Assembly: GCF_000185505.1 (NCBI RefSeq)
Contig: NZ_GL622359.1
Coordinates: 1,591,971-1,655,970, forward strand
Reading direction: 5' to 3'
Source: Pseudoramibacter alactolyticus ATCC 23263
GTDB taxonomy: Bacteria; Bacillota; Clostridia; Eubacteriales; Eubacteriaceae
DNA: 64,000 nucleotides
The position numbers and the translations under genes are program-made. The notes under the pieces were generated by a model. That model had not been told where the DNA came from, searched no databases, and worked only from the letters and a program-made list of their open reading frames with translations. This document shows, in pieces, positions 41,510 through 49,969 of this stretch. Position 1 is the stretch's first letter. Every line of letters begins with the position of its first letter.

Positions 41510-41953
41510 TTAGTGCGAAACTGCCCCCCGACGCTGGTAGCTCTGGCGTTTTCCCGTCGCCTGATCCACTAACGTCAGGTGATTGCCCCTGATGCGGTAC
41601 CGCCGGCGATCCGTTCGCCCCCCATAAGCCGAATCGAATTGCAGGGTGACCATTGACTTGGATTGACTGACCTGATACGTGCCGACTTTTTCGTCCATCA
41701 CGCGCAGTATCCCCCCTTTGCCGAAGGCAAGAACGGCCTGACTTTGCTGTTCGACCCAGTTGCCCCGCAGTGCTTTTCCCGATGCCTTGACACTTTGCTT
41801 TGACGACCGATGGATATTCGGCGCCCGATGGCGAATCGTGCGGCTGACGGTCACCAGTCCGATGGCCCCCGTCAGGCTGACGATGAGCCACAACACAAGA
41901 ATACGCCGCATCACCTTACGGCGGCGCATGGCTCTTCTTTTGGATGTGCGCAT
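41510..41953 (-). CDS. Small single-pass membrane protein with a lipocalin-like domain
   Basis: This 147-residue protein starts with a very basic stretch, then the hydrophobic helix ILVLWLIVSLTGAIGLVTV (about 18-36), then a beta-rich outer domain: ALRGNWVEQQS, LAFGKGGILRV and HLTLVDQATGKRQS. The pattern of tryptophan, turns and strands resembles small lipocalin-like domains of exported Firmicutes proteins. I do not know its function. AAAGGAGAGCC precedes the ATG at 41953. It follows the acidic protein on the same strand, after the 82-base gap from 41954 to 42035. Confidence 0.6.
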   Translation of the reverse strand: MRTSKRRAMRRRKVMRRILVLWLIVSLTGAIGLVTVSRTIRHRAPNIHRSSKQSVKASGKALRGNWVEQQSQAVLAFGKGGILRVMDEKVGTYQVSQSKSMVTLQFDSAYGGRTDRRRYRIRGNHLTLVDQATGKRQSYQRRGAVSH

Positions 41954-42035
41954 GGCTCTCCTTTCATTCCCATGGGTTTACGTAAAAATAGGCGATGCCC
42001 AAACATCGCCTATCATTTTTATCTCGCCGCTTTTA

Positions 42036-44456
42036 TCAGCGTTTTTTGCCAAAGAGACCGCGCCGACGCGGTTTTTTCGCCGTTTCTTCATCCGGCAGGT
42101 CGGCGTCATCGTCGCTGAAAAGATCGTCATACACCGCCTGCTCAGATGGCTTCAGTTTTTCGTGAATGGCCCGGCGATCGATGGCCTTCGTGAGTTCATC
42201 ATCCGCCTCAGATTCATCGAAAAGATCGTCAAAGGCATCCTTCGCTGCCGTCTTCGTCTCACCGGCCTTATCCTTTGCCGAATCAAACAGCCCATCGGCT
42301 GCTTCCGGCTCGATTTCCACTGATTCGAAAAGGTCGTCTGCTGCCTCTGCCGCCGGTGCCGCCGCATCCGTTTCGATCGTTTCGACATCTTCAAATAAAT
42401 CGTCAAAATCCTCCGGCGCTGCTTCTGTTTTTGTTTCGGCCACGTTCACGGCACCTTCAGCCTGAGCTTCCTCAGCCTTTTCGTCAAGAATGGACGGAAC
42501 CTCATCATCGGATTCGGACATCGCGAAGAAATGATCGATCGCCTCGCTGTCTAATACCTGGGTGTCCTCAATTGCAAAACCTTCGACAATTTCATCCGTT
42601 CTCGCCGAAATATCTGCTGTTTTTTCCTTTGTCGATGCTTCTTCGGCAACATCTGCCGATGCCGGCGCCGCATCGTTCCAAAGGTCGTCTTGATCCGAAG
42701 TTGCAACAACGCCCGTCGCTTCGGGTGCCTCTGTTTCCCAGAAATCCGGTGTTTCTTCGGTCGTCTCAATCGCGTCGGTCGCCGGTTCGGATTCGGCCTG
42801 CCAGAAATCGTCTTTTTCCGGCTCTGCCGGCACATCGGCCGACGCTTCTGATTCTACTGTTTCGACCGCCTTTTCATCCGGCAGTATTTCCGTTTCAAAC
42901 AATTCGGATTCGGTTGCCGTGTCCGTTTCCGGCAAAATCTCGTCTTCCTCAAAAAGCCAATCTGCAACGGCCGCATCGGTCGACTGTGCATCCGTATCCG
43001 CAACGCCGGTTTCACTCTGGACGGGCTTGGCGTTGGCGAGCCTTCGCAACACATCCAGGACATCGCGGTCTTCTTCGGTTTTGCGGTCTATCGGCTCCGC
43101 TTCTGCTGGCGGTGCTTCTGCCGCCTGGGGCGTTTCCGTTTCATCTTGGTCTTCTGCTTCAAGCCAATCCAGCCGTCTTTCGCGGCGCTTTTCAGATATA
43201 CTCGGCGAAATCCAGGGGATGTCTTCACTCAGCGCCACCGCATCCTGCGGCTGATGGGTCCTGAACGCCGCATGATCCGTCACCAGATCTACGTTAGGCG
43301 ATTCCGCCGTTTGGGACATCCTCTCCGCAGCTGCTTTGCTTTTCGCGGCTTCTTCAGTTTCTTCCGGCAGGGATTCGCTTTCGAAAAGCCCTGCCTCATC
43401 GTCTTCCCAGGAATCAGAAGGTTCAGCGCTTTTCGGCGCTTGAACCGCTTTCTGACGGCCATCTGCGGCGATCCCTGCCGATGCCGGCGCTTTTTCAATG
43501 GCTTCCGCTGCGCTTTCTGTCGCCACAGGAGAAGCTTGCAGCGACTCCGGAATCGCGAATGCATCCGCATCATCTGCCGGCGTTTCCTCAGCCGCATTGG
43601 CCAACTTGGCTCTTTCGGCCTCGAGGGCTGCAAGTCGGGCTTCATTTTCTTCTAAACGCGCCCGAAGAGCAGCCAGTGCTTCATCCTGAGCCTTAGCCCG
43701 GGCTTCGGCTTCAGCGCGGGCCATTTCCCACGCCTTGGTTTCCGCTTCGGCTTTTTCTTCCGCCGCTTGCTTTTCAGTTTCCATGGCCGACAGCTGTTCA
43801 TCCTTTTCGGATAACTGCGCTTCCAAATCTGCCCGAGTTTCGGCTTCGCTTTGGGCTTTGGCCTCCGTCGCCTCCTTGAACGCGGCCATTTCCTTCTCGA
43901 CAGCCTCGCGGTTCTGGGTTTCTTCGGCAATTTTGGCTTCAGTTTCGGCACGAAGGGCTTCCAAATCCGCCCGAGCTTCGGCTTCGCTTTGAGCTTTGGC
44001 CTCCGCTGCTTCCTTGAACGCGGCCATTTCCTTCTCGACAGCCTCGCGGCTTTGGGTTTCTTCGGCAATTTTGGCTTCGGTTTCGGCACGAAGAGCTTCC
44101 GTCCGGGCTTCATGTTCCTGCATCAACGCCGCTTTTTCTTTTTCCACCCGGGCTGTCACCGCTTCTTCCACCAATTCCTTTCGGGATTTTTGACTGCGGT
44201 CGACGGCCTGTGCAAAAAGATCGGCCACGGCCTGTCGCTTATCGGAAGCTTGATGGACCGATGCCGACGGAATGTGCAGCGGGCGCTTCGGCGCTGTTGT
44301 TTCTTTCGATACTGCTCGATCGGCCGCCGCCTGGGTTGTCCCCGATGCATCGGCTTCCGGCATTGCCGTTTTATGATCTGACAGCAGAGACTTCAAACTC
44401 TCCGCTTTTTCAACGATTTTAGCCAAATCGTTGTCGTTATATTTTTTGTCATCCAT
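42036..44456 (-). CDS. Large acidic coiled-coil protein with repeated DLF-type motifs
   Basis: This 806-residue protein is not recognised. It is extremely rich in Glu, Ala and Asp. The N-terminal part begins MDDKKYNDNDLAKIVEKAES; residues about 85-300 are a heptad-like coiled coil including two 46-residue tandem repeats (121-212). The rest is disordered and acidic, and it carries many short motifs of an aromatic or leucine-phenylalanine pair between acids: DFWQAE, DFWETE, DLWND, DDLFED, DDLFES, DGLFDS, DDLFDE, DDLFSDD. It ends with a basic tail KKPRRRGLFGKKR. This looks like a scaffold with repeated binding motifs and a basic tip that could reach a membrane or nucleic acid. The start follows a weak GGTGG site. 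Only the DnaA-box region lies upstream. Confidence 0.8.
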   Translation of the reverse strand: MDDKKYNDNDLAKIVEKAESLKSLLSDHKTAMPEADASGTTQAAADRAVSKETTAPKRPLHIPSASVHQASDKRQAVADLFAQAVDRSQKSRKELVEEAVTARVEKEKAALMQEHEARTEALRAETEAKIAEETQSREAVEKEMAAFKEAAEAKAQSEAEARADLEALRAETEAKIAEETQNREAVEKEMAAFKEATEAKAQSEAETRADLEAQLSEKDEQLSAMETEKQAAEEKAEAETKAWEMARAEAEARAKAQDEALAALRARLEENEARLAALEAERAKLANAAEETPADDADAFAIPESLQASPVATESAAEAIEKAPASAGIAADGRQKAVQAPKSAEPSDSWEDDEAGLFESESLPEETEEAAKSKAAAERMSQTAESPNVDLVTDHAAFRTHQPQDAVALSEDIPWISPSISEKRRERRLDWLEAEDQDETETPQAAEAPPAEAEPIDRKTEEDRDVLDVLRRLANAKPVQSETGVADTDAQSTDAAVADWLFEEDEILPETDTATESELFETEILPDEKAVETVESEASADVPAEPEKDDFWQAESEPATDAIETTEETPDFWETEAPEATGVVATSDQDDLWNDAAPASADVAEEASTKEKTADISARTDEIVEGFAIEDTQVLDSEAIDHFFAMSESDDEVPSILDEKAEEAQAEGAVNVAETKTEAAPEDFDDLFEDVETIETDAAAPAAEAADDLFESVEIEPEAADGLFDSAKDKAGETKTAAKDAFDDLFDESEADDELTKAIDRRAIHEKLKPSEQAVYDDLFSDDDADLPDEETAKKPRRRGLFGKKR
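43821..44096. repeat. Two tandem 138-base repeats inside the acidic coiled-coil gene
   Basis: The unit at 43821-43958 is followed directly by a near-identical copy at 43959-44096, keeping the frame. The 46-residue unit begins ALRAETEAKIAEETQ and ends RADLE. Only a few bases differ, so the duplication is recent and could vary in copy number between strains. Confidence 0.9.
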
Positions 44457-44593
44457 GTTTCCACCAGCTTTCTGAATCCGGCTTAGGATTGGTGCCCAAT
44501 TGCATGTAATCGGCAACAATCATCTGCTGTACTTATTTAGCATTATAACAAAAATAGAACCTTTAAAAAAGGATTATCACTAAAAAGTTCCCA

Positions 44594-44782
44594 TTTTCCA
44601 CATAAAATATGATAAAATTAGCATAATTTTCAAGCTTTTCGGCACAGCTGTGGATAAAACCTGTTGATAATGCTTTCCCAGTCCCTCGTTTATCCACAAT
44701 TTTATCCACCCGCCTGTTTACAGGTTTTTCCCGCCTTGTTTATCTGCAAAGGCCCAAAACAACCCATTTGGACTTATCCACA
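44594..44782. promoter_or_regulatory. Cluster of DnaA boxes
   Basis: Three perfect TTATCCACA boxes occur at 44649-44657 (reverse), 44690-44698 and 44774-44782. TTTTCCACA at 44594-44602 fits the looser consensus. One-mismatch or weaker sites are at 44662-44670 (reverse), 44702-44710 and 44740-44748. This is far above chance for 190 bases. An A/T-rich stretch (44530-44640) lies on the left. Candidates are an origin, a DnaA-titrating cluster as known in Bacillus, or DnaA control of the flanking genes. The genes around it do not look like the usual dnaA-dnaN neighbourhood. Confidence 0.8.
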
Positions 44783-44814
44783 AGGTGTGCATAATTTTTG
44801 ATCACGGAGACCCC

Positions 44815-45600
44815 ATGACCCCTTCTATTCCCATTCATCCCGATGAACAGCTTGAAGATCTCGGCATCGCCGGCCTTCAGATCTTGCAAAGTCCCCACTA
44901 TTTTAAATTCAACATCGACGCGGTGCTTCTGGCCTGGTTTGCCGCCTCTGCCGTTCACCCTTCCTCCAAAGTGGTGGATTTGGGCACGGGCACGGGCATT
45001 TTGCCCCTGCTGCTCCACGGCCGCACCGGTGTGCGCCACATTGACGCGCTGGAGCTTCAGCCCGTCGTCGCCGATATGGCCGCCCGATCCGTCGCCATCA
45101 ATCATTTAACCGATGTGATCCACATCCACTGCGGTGACCTGCGGCAGCCCGGAACGGCCTTTCACGCTTCGGCCTACGATGCGGTGATCTCCAACCCGCC
45201 GTTTCTGCCGGTGGGCCACGGCGGCGTTAATCCCGACGACGCCCTGGCCATTGCCCGCCACGAAATCACCTGCACCCTCGAAGACATTGCTCGCTTTGCC
45301 AGAACCATGCTCAAAGACCGGGGCAAGCTCTTTCTCGTGCACCGCGCCGACCGTCTGACGGATATCGCCGTAACCCTGCGCGCGCACGGTCTCGAGCTCA
45401 AACGGCTGCGCGCCGTCCATCCTAGACCGGATAAACCCGCCAACCTCGTGCTCTGCGAAGCGATGAAAAAAGGCCGCCCGGGCCTGACCATTGCGCCGCC
45501 GCTCACCATTTACCGCGAAGACGGCCGCTATTCCGATACCGTCAACACCATTTACGGCACCGATGCTCCCCGTGCCTGCCGACCGCGCAAAAAAAGCTGA
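44815..45600 (+). CDS. tRNA1(Val) (adenine37-N6)-methyltransferase family protein
   Basis: This 261-residue SAM-dependent methyltransferase is of the TrmN6/YabB type. SAM motif I is KVVDLGTGTGILPLLL (about 53-68); the catalytic NPPF motif of N6-adenine methyltransferases is in DAVISNPPFLPVG. The N-terminal LQSPHYFKFNIDAVLLAWF is the family's substrate part. The start was set at the ATG at 44815 after CGGAGACCCC. It lies directly beside the DnaA-box cluster, which may influence its promoter. Confidence 0.88.
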   Translation: MTPSIPIHPDEQLEDLGIAGLQILQSPHYFKFNIDAVLLAWFAASAVHPSSKVVDLGTGTGILPLLLHGRTGVRHIDALELQPVVADMAARSVAINHLTDVIHIHCGDLRQPGTAFHASAYDAVISNPPFLPVGHGGVNPDDALAIARHEITCTLEDIARFARTMLKDRGKLFLVHRADRLTDIAVTLRAHGLELKRLRAVHPRPDKPANLVLCEAMKKGRPGLTIAPPLTIYREDGRYSDTVNTIYGTDAPRACRPRKKS

Positions 45601-45620
45601 TCCCAAAGGATCAGCTTTTT
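45591..45620. terminator. Bidirectional terminator
   Basis: AAAAAGCTGATCC (45591-45603) pairs with GGATCAGCTTTTT (45608-45620) around CAAA, for the methyltransferase and the converging helicase. Confidence 0.92.
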
Positions 45621-45632
45621 GGATACCTGTTT

Positions 45633-47771
45633 TTAAACCATTTTATGATAACAAGCGTCACAGATGCGCTTGGGATCATTCCAGGGAAGCTTTTTCCCGC
45701 AAATCCGGCAGCGTTTATAGACGCGCTTCGCTTTTTTCAGCCGCCTGACGATCGCCGCAGACACCGCCTGCTTGCAGTCGAGAATATCCTTCTTCTCCAG
45801 ATCGGCATAAAGTTCCCGATCGCCAAAGCTGCGCTGCAAATAATAATACAAATCGAGGAGACGGTGCTTTTTCTCCAGGGCATCCAGCCCGTCTCCGGGC
45901 TGACAGACTACCCGGGAAAGCCGGCCGAGCACCGGCCGACCGACCTGCACGTTGCGCATCGCCTGCTGCCAAATGGCGAGCATATCCTCGTCATCTTCGG
46001 CAAAGGGAATGGTGATCGCCCGCAGCATCGAGATCTTGTCGAGGGGGCAGTGCTGCTCCAGCCACAGGCAGAGGGCAATCGCCCGGCTCATATCCGTCTT
46101 CTGATAGATGCCTTCGTCGGGCAGGCCCTGCCAATCCTGCATCGTCTCCGACAAAGGGCGGTCCATCTTCGCCAAAAACCGCGGCATGGTCGTGCGCGCC
46201 GTCGCGATGGCCGGCGTTTCCCCGGCGAGCTGGCCCGCAATGCGCTCCCGGTCAAAACTCGCGTTGACCCAGCCCTTTTCGGCATAGCCCCGGCGCCCGG
46301 CCCGACCGGCAATCTGCTTGACCTCGGGGATCGTCAGTTCGCGCTTTTCCACCCCGTCAAACTTGCGGGTCTCCAGGAAGACAATGCGTTTCACCGGCAG
46401 ATTCATGCCCATGCCGATCGCGTCCGTCGCGACCACCATATCCGTTTCTCCGCTCAGAAATTTATGGGTTTCCGCCCGGCGCGCCGCATAAGGCAACGCC
46501 CCGTAAATCACCGAGACACGCCGGCCCGCATCCTCGAGCATCGATGCTGCCTGCAATACCGAACGGCGAGAGAACACCACCAAGGCATCCCCAGGACGCA
46601 CATCCTCCGGAAAGGCAACATCCCCCGGCTCCATCGCCAGGGGCGTCGCCCGCTCATGGGGCACCACCTCGAAACTGTCCCCGCATTCTGTGACCAGCGC
46701 CCGCATCAGGGGCAGGGCCTCCGGCGCCATGCAGGCGTGCACCGTCGCCGCCGCGATGCCGAGCACCGCCTGGGTCCAGGCCCAACCCCGTTCCCGATCG
46801 GCAATAAGCTGGCATTCGTCGATCACCGCCACATCATACACCTGTTCTTCCGACATCATCTCGATGGTGCTCGCCATGTGATTCGCGCCCGGGATGCGGT
46901 TCTCCTCCTCCCCGGTGACCATACTGCAGGCCACGCCGTCAGCATTCATCCGCTCCGCGATTTCCATCGCAAGCAGGCGCAGCGGCGCCAGATATACCCC
47001 GCGCAGCGCCGATTCGCAGGCCACGATCGCGTCGTGGGTTTTGCCGGAATTGGTGGGCCCCACGTGAAAAATAAAATGCCGGTTTAACTCCCGGGCCAGC
47101 GGAAAGAGATCCGGAATATGATCAGGAATGCGCCGAAGCAGCGCCTGCCGGGCCTGAAGCCGCTGGTGCACAAAGGGATAATGGGGATTTTTTCCCAGCT
47201 GCGCCAGAATATGCGCGACGCTGAACCCGCCGAAGATATCCGTCTCCAGCACCGTCTTCCACAGCCGGTCCAGGCGGCGGTCAACCGTTTCTGTCACATC
47301 GACCCAATGCCCCCGGTCCGACACGAATTTTTTCTTGCCGACCAGCGCCGGATTCTGCTCGTCAAACAGCCGACGCAGCCGCTGATGCCCCAGCTCCCGC
47401 CGGCCGTCAAAATAAAAATAGGCAAGGGGATCCCGCCCCCTGGCCTCCCAGCGGCGCAGTTCAAACTCCACCTGCTCGTCGATCGGACGGCGATGGCGAA
47501 AGGAGCCGGCAAACAGCCGCTGCGTGCTCAGCCTTTGGTCGTACACCGCCGCCGCAAGCCGCCGCACCGCTTCCCGCGTGGGATAAACGGCGGCACGCAT
47601 CGCCCGCTTGATCCGTCCGTTTTCTTCGCTTTGGGCAAATTGCCGGCGCTTGGCCTTGCGCTGCTGACTGCTGTTGCACCGGCGGTGATGGCGGCGTTTC
47701 TTTGGTTTTGCCGCCTCAGCCGGCGTGGCTGTACCTTGTTGCTTTGTACTGTTTTGATGTTGATCCGGCAT
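45633..47771 (-). CDS. SUV3-like ATP-dependent RNA helicase
   Basis: This 712-residue DExH helicase resembles mitochondrial SUV3. The N-terminus (1-55) is very basic. Walker A is FHVGPTNSGKTHDAI (about 236-250), motif II is DECQ (318-321), and motifs V and VI are VVATDAIGMGMNLPV and QIAGRAGRRGY. The C-terminal domain resembles the SUV3 C-terminal region and ends with a zinc-ribbon CRICGKKLPWNDPKRICDAC. SUV3 unwinds RNA for the exonuclease PNPase in mitochondria. In Firmicutes such proteins are little characterised. GGGAGGGACGGG precedes the ATG. Confidence 0.85.
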   Translation of the reverse strand: MPDQHQNSTKQQGTATPAEAAKPKKRRHHRRCNSSQQRKAKRRQFAQSEENGRIKRAMRAAVYPTREAVRRLAAAVYDQRLSTQRLFAGSFRHRRPIDEQVEFELRRWEARGRDPLAYFYFDGRRELGHQRLRRLFDEQNPALVGKKKFVSDRGHWVDVTETVDRRLDRLWKTVLETDIFGGFSVAHILAQLGKNPHYPFVHQRLQARQALLRRIPDHIPDLFPLARELNRHFIFHVGPTNSGKTHDAIVACESALRGVYLAPLRLLAMEIAERMNADGVACSMVTGEEENRIPGANHMASTIEMMSEEQVYDVAVIDECQLIADRERGWAWTQAVLGIAAATVHACMAPEALPLMRALVTECGDSFEVVPHERATPLAMEPGDVAFPEDVRPGDALVVFSRRSVLQAASMLEDAGRRVSVIYGALPYAARRAETHKFLSGETDMVVATDAIGMGMNLPVKRIVFLETRKFDGVEKRELTIPEVKQIAGRAGRRGYAEKGWVNASFDRERIAGQLAGETPAIATARTTMPRFLAKMDRPLSETMQDWQGLPDEGIYQKTDMSRAIALCLWLEQHCPLDKISMLRAITIPFAEDDEDMLAIWQQAMRNVQVGRPVLGRLSRVVCQPGDGLDALEKKHRLLDLYYYLQRSFGDRELYADLEKKDILDCKQAVSAAIVRRLKKAKRVYKRCRICGKKLPWNDPKRICDACYHKMV

Positions 47772-47875
47772 CCCGTCCCTCCCATCATTTGTCTTGCTGC
47801 GCGTTGATGCGCCCTATTATACCACATGCTTTCGGATTCGCCCGGGCTATTCTGCCTGCTGTCTCGAAAGCACAT

Positions 47876-47903
47876 CAAAAAACCGTGCCCCAATGGACAC
47901 GGT
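47876..47903 (-). terminator. Terminator of the radical SAM gene
   Basis: ACCGTG and CACGGT (about 47882-47903) form a hairpin with extra CC/GG pairs, followed on the minus strand by U residues. Confidence 0.75.
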
Positions 47904-47919
47904 CTCTATTTGATCGCCT

Positions 47920-49347
47920 TTAAGCGATATTGCTGTCTTCTTCCGCAAGCTCAGCCTGACGCGCGGCCGAAGCCTTTTCAAGGCGTTCTTTTTTCGCCTT
48001 GTAGCGGGCTTCTTCCGGACTGCCATCCCACATATCAGAAGCCACCGGTGCCCAATTTTCAGCGTATTCCTGGGTCTTGGCTACCAGATGGTCCACATCT
48101 TCCGGCGCTTCCAGATCGGTGGAGCGCGCCCCTGTCTTTTTGACCATTTCCGGCAGAATTTCCGGATTTTCGAGCATCGGGCAGGGCCTCAGCATGTTTT
48201 CATTGAAAGGCTGACCATCGTGATACGCCATGAACAGCGGAGACGTCAGCGCCTCAAGCAGGGTCTTTTCGTGGATATTCGAATCCGAATAATGGATAAA
48301 TACGCAGGGATCGATGTCGCCATTGGCATTGATGTGCAGGTAACGGCGGCCGCCGGCAATACACCCGCCGACGTATTCCGCATCGTTCTGAAAATCCATG
48401 GCAAACAGCGGTTTGCGGTTGCGGTAGTCGCGGATGCGGCGATGCATTTCGATGCGCTGCTCCGGGGTGACCATCAGTTCCGGCGTCGCATTCATGCCAG
48501 TGGGCATGAAATGGAAATACCAGACAAAGAGCGCTCCCAAATCGATCATCTTATCGTAATACGCTTCCGAGGTGATCGATTCAAAATTCTGCTTGGTATA
48601 GCAGCAGGAGAAGCCAAAGGGCAGATTTCTTTCCTTCAGACGCTTGGTCGCCGCAATCACCTTCTCGTAAACACCGTTGCCGCGGCGGCCGTCGGTGGCT
48701 TCTTCAAAACCCTCCAGGGAAATGGCCGGAATAAAATTGCCGACGCGCTTCATTTCATCCGCAAAATGGTCATCGAGCAAGGTGCCGTTGGTAAAGGACA
48801 GGAAGGTGCAATCGCTGTGCTTTTCGCAGAGCTTGATCAGATCATCCCGGCGCACCAGCGGTTCTCCACCGGTATAGATATACATAAACACGCCGAGTTG
48901 CTTACCCTGCTCAATGATATCGTCAATTTCATCGAAGGTCAGGTTGAGTTTGTTGCCGTATTCCGCTGCCCAGCAGCCGGTGCAGTGCAGGTTGCAGGCC
49001 GATGTCGGGTCCAGCAGAATGGCCCAAGGCACATTACAGCCGTATTTATTGCGGTAATATTCCTGACGGTCCCAGCCGACCAGATTGGCATTCATGAAGA
49101 AATTCACAAAAGCCTTTTTCAGAACGTTGTTATCCATCGTCACCACGCGGTTCACCAAAGAATGATAGGGATGGTTCGGGTCGTTAATCGCCGCTCTGAT
49201 CGCGTTGCGCTGACCGACAAATTCGCCATGGGCAAATTTATCGACCCAGTTCATCACTTTCGGTAAATTCTTTTCCGGATTCTTGCCGAGCCAGCCAACG
49301 ACTCGTTCAATCCCAAATTTTTGAAGATTGTACTTAAATGTTGCCAT
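47920..49347 (-). CDS. Radical SAM protein of unknown substrate
   Basis: This 475-residue protein carries the iron-sulfur motif SACNLHCTGCW (Cys118, Cys122, Cys125), so it cleaves SAM to a 5'-deoxyadenosyl radical. The TGGEPLVRRDDLI segment is the family's SAM-binding GGEP. Near the C-terminus further cysteines occur in YVGGCIAGGRRYL, DIDPCVF and RPCPML, as in SPASM-type domains with auxiliary clusters. An N-terminal 100-residue helical extension is of unknown role. No peptide or enzyme partner is adjacent. The start was set at the ATG at 49347. Confidence 0.85.
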   Translation of the reverse strand: MATFKYNLQKFGIERVVGWLGKNPEKNLPKVMNWVDKFAHGEFVGQRNAIRAAINDPNHPYHSLVNRVVTMDNNVLKKAFVNFFMNANLVGWDRQEYYRNKYGCNVPWAILLDPTSACNLHCTGCWAAEYGNKLNLTFDEIDDIIEQGKQLGVFMYIYTGGEPLVRRDDLIKLCEKHSDCTFLSFTNGTLLDDHFADEMKRVGNFIPAISLEGFEEATDGRRGNGVYEKVIAATKRLKERNLPFGFSCCYTKQNFESITSEAYYDKMIDLGALFVWYFHFMPTGMNATPELMVTPEQRIEMHRRIRDYRNRKPLFAMDFQNDAEYVGGCIAGGRRYLHINANGDIDPCVFIHYSDSNIHEKTLLEALTSPLFMAYHDGQPFNENMLRPCPMLENPEILPEMVKKTGARSTDLEAPEDVDHLVAKTQEYAENWAPVASDMWDGSPEEARYKAKKERLEKASAARQAELAEEDSNIA

Positions 49348-49535
49348 AATTCATCACTTCTTTCGTTACATAATTCCATGATTTCAACACGTTCAAATAA
49401 TACCGCACAATCGATTCATTTTGGCATAATTTTACCAAAATTTTAATTGTTTCTGTATTTTAACACTATAAATTTTCAAATGCAAGCAATCGCATCTGTT
49501 ACTTTCCTTTTCTTAATGCCCCAAAGCCCTTATTC

Positions 49536-49564
49536 TTGACACTTTCACAGAATTCAACTATAAT
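49536..49564 (+). promoter_or_regulatory. Consensus sigma-A promoter of the barstar-like gene
   Basis: TTGACA (49536-49541), 17 bases and TATAAT (49559-49564), a full consensus match, 48 bases upstream of the start codon. The rest of the gap (49348-49535) is A/T-rich with nothing I can support. Confidence 0.85.
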
Positions 49565-49611
49565 TTATTATCAATTCAGAAAACTTAAACTTCACCACCA
49601 GGAGGCTTCTT

Positions 49612-49887
49612 ATGCGTGAATACAACTTAGAAGGTCGCAAGATGACCGATAAAACCCGAACCCACGAACACTTGGCCCACCGCCTTGAACTGCCGGACAG
49701 CTACGGCAGAAATCTCGACGCCCTTTGGGATGCACTGATGGCTATCCGCAAAACCAGCGTCATCAATTTTAACAATCCGGACGCCGCCGTCGAAAATCTG
49801 GGGCAATATGGAGAATTGCTGCTTCAGACCTTTAAAGACGCTGCCAGGGCCAATCACAAGGTCGTCCTGGAATTAGATGAAGATTAG
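49612..49887 (+). CDS. Barstar-family protein
   Basis: This 91-residue protein resembles barstar, the barnase inhibitor: an initial strand and THEHLAHRLELPDSYGRNLDALWDAL, the helix and barnase-binding loop region of the family, with an acidic helix after it. Barstar binds ribonuclease toxins of the barnase type. No barnase gene lies within the window near it, so it is an orphan immunity protein or has another role, as in YrdF. CCAGGAGGCTTC precedes the ATG, and it has its own promoter and terminator. Confidence 0.85.
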   Translation: MREYNLEGRKMTDKTRTHEHLAHRLELPDSYGRNLDALWDALMAIRKTSVINFNNPDAAVENLGQYGELLLQTFKDAARANHKVVLELDED

Positions 49888-49910
49888 TGCCGGTCTTATC
49901 CGCGCCTGTC

Positions 49911-49947
49911 AAAAAGAGGATCACATCAAAATGTGATCCTCTTTTTT
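49911..49947. terminator. Bidirectional terminator
   Basis: AAAAAGAGGATCACAT (49911-49926) pairs with ATGTGATCCTCTTTTT around CAAA. It ends the barstar gene and the converging htpG transcript. Confidence 0.93.
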
Positions 49948-49969
49948 CATGCCCCCGCCTCAAGATCAC

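Noticed and set aside
43821..44096. CRISPR-like repeat array
   Set aside because: The repeats are long, directly adjacent, without spacers, and in frame within a protein gene.
44520..44814. Full replication origin at the DnaA-box cluster
   Set aside because: The boxes are real, but dnaA, dnaN, rpmH or other origin neighbours are absent and gene directions do not switch there. The cluster is reported without calling it oriC.
49612..49887. Complete barnase-barstar toxin-antitoxin pair
   Set aside because: No ribonuclease gene flanks the barstar-like gene; the neighbours are a radical SAM gene and htpG.
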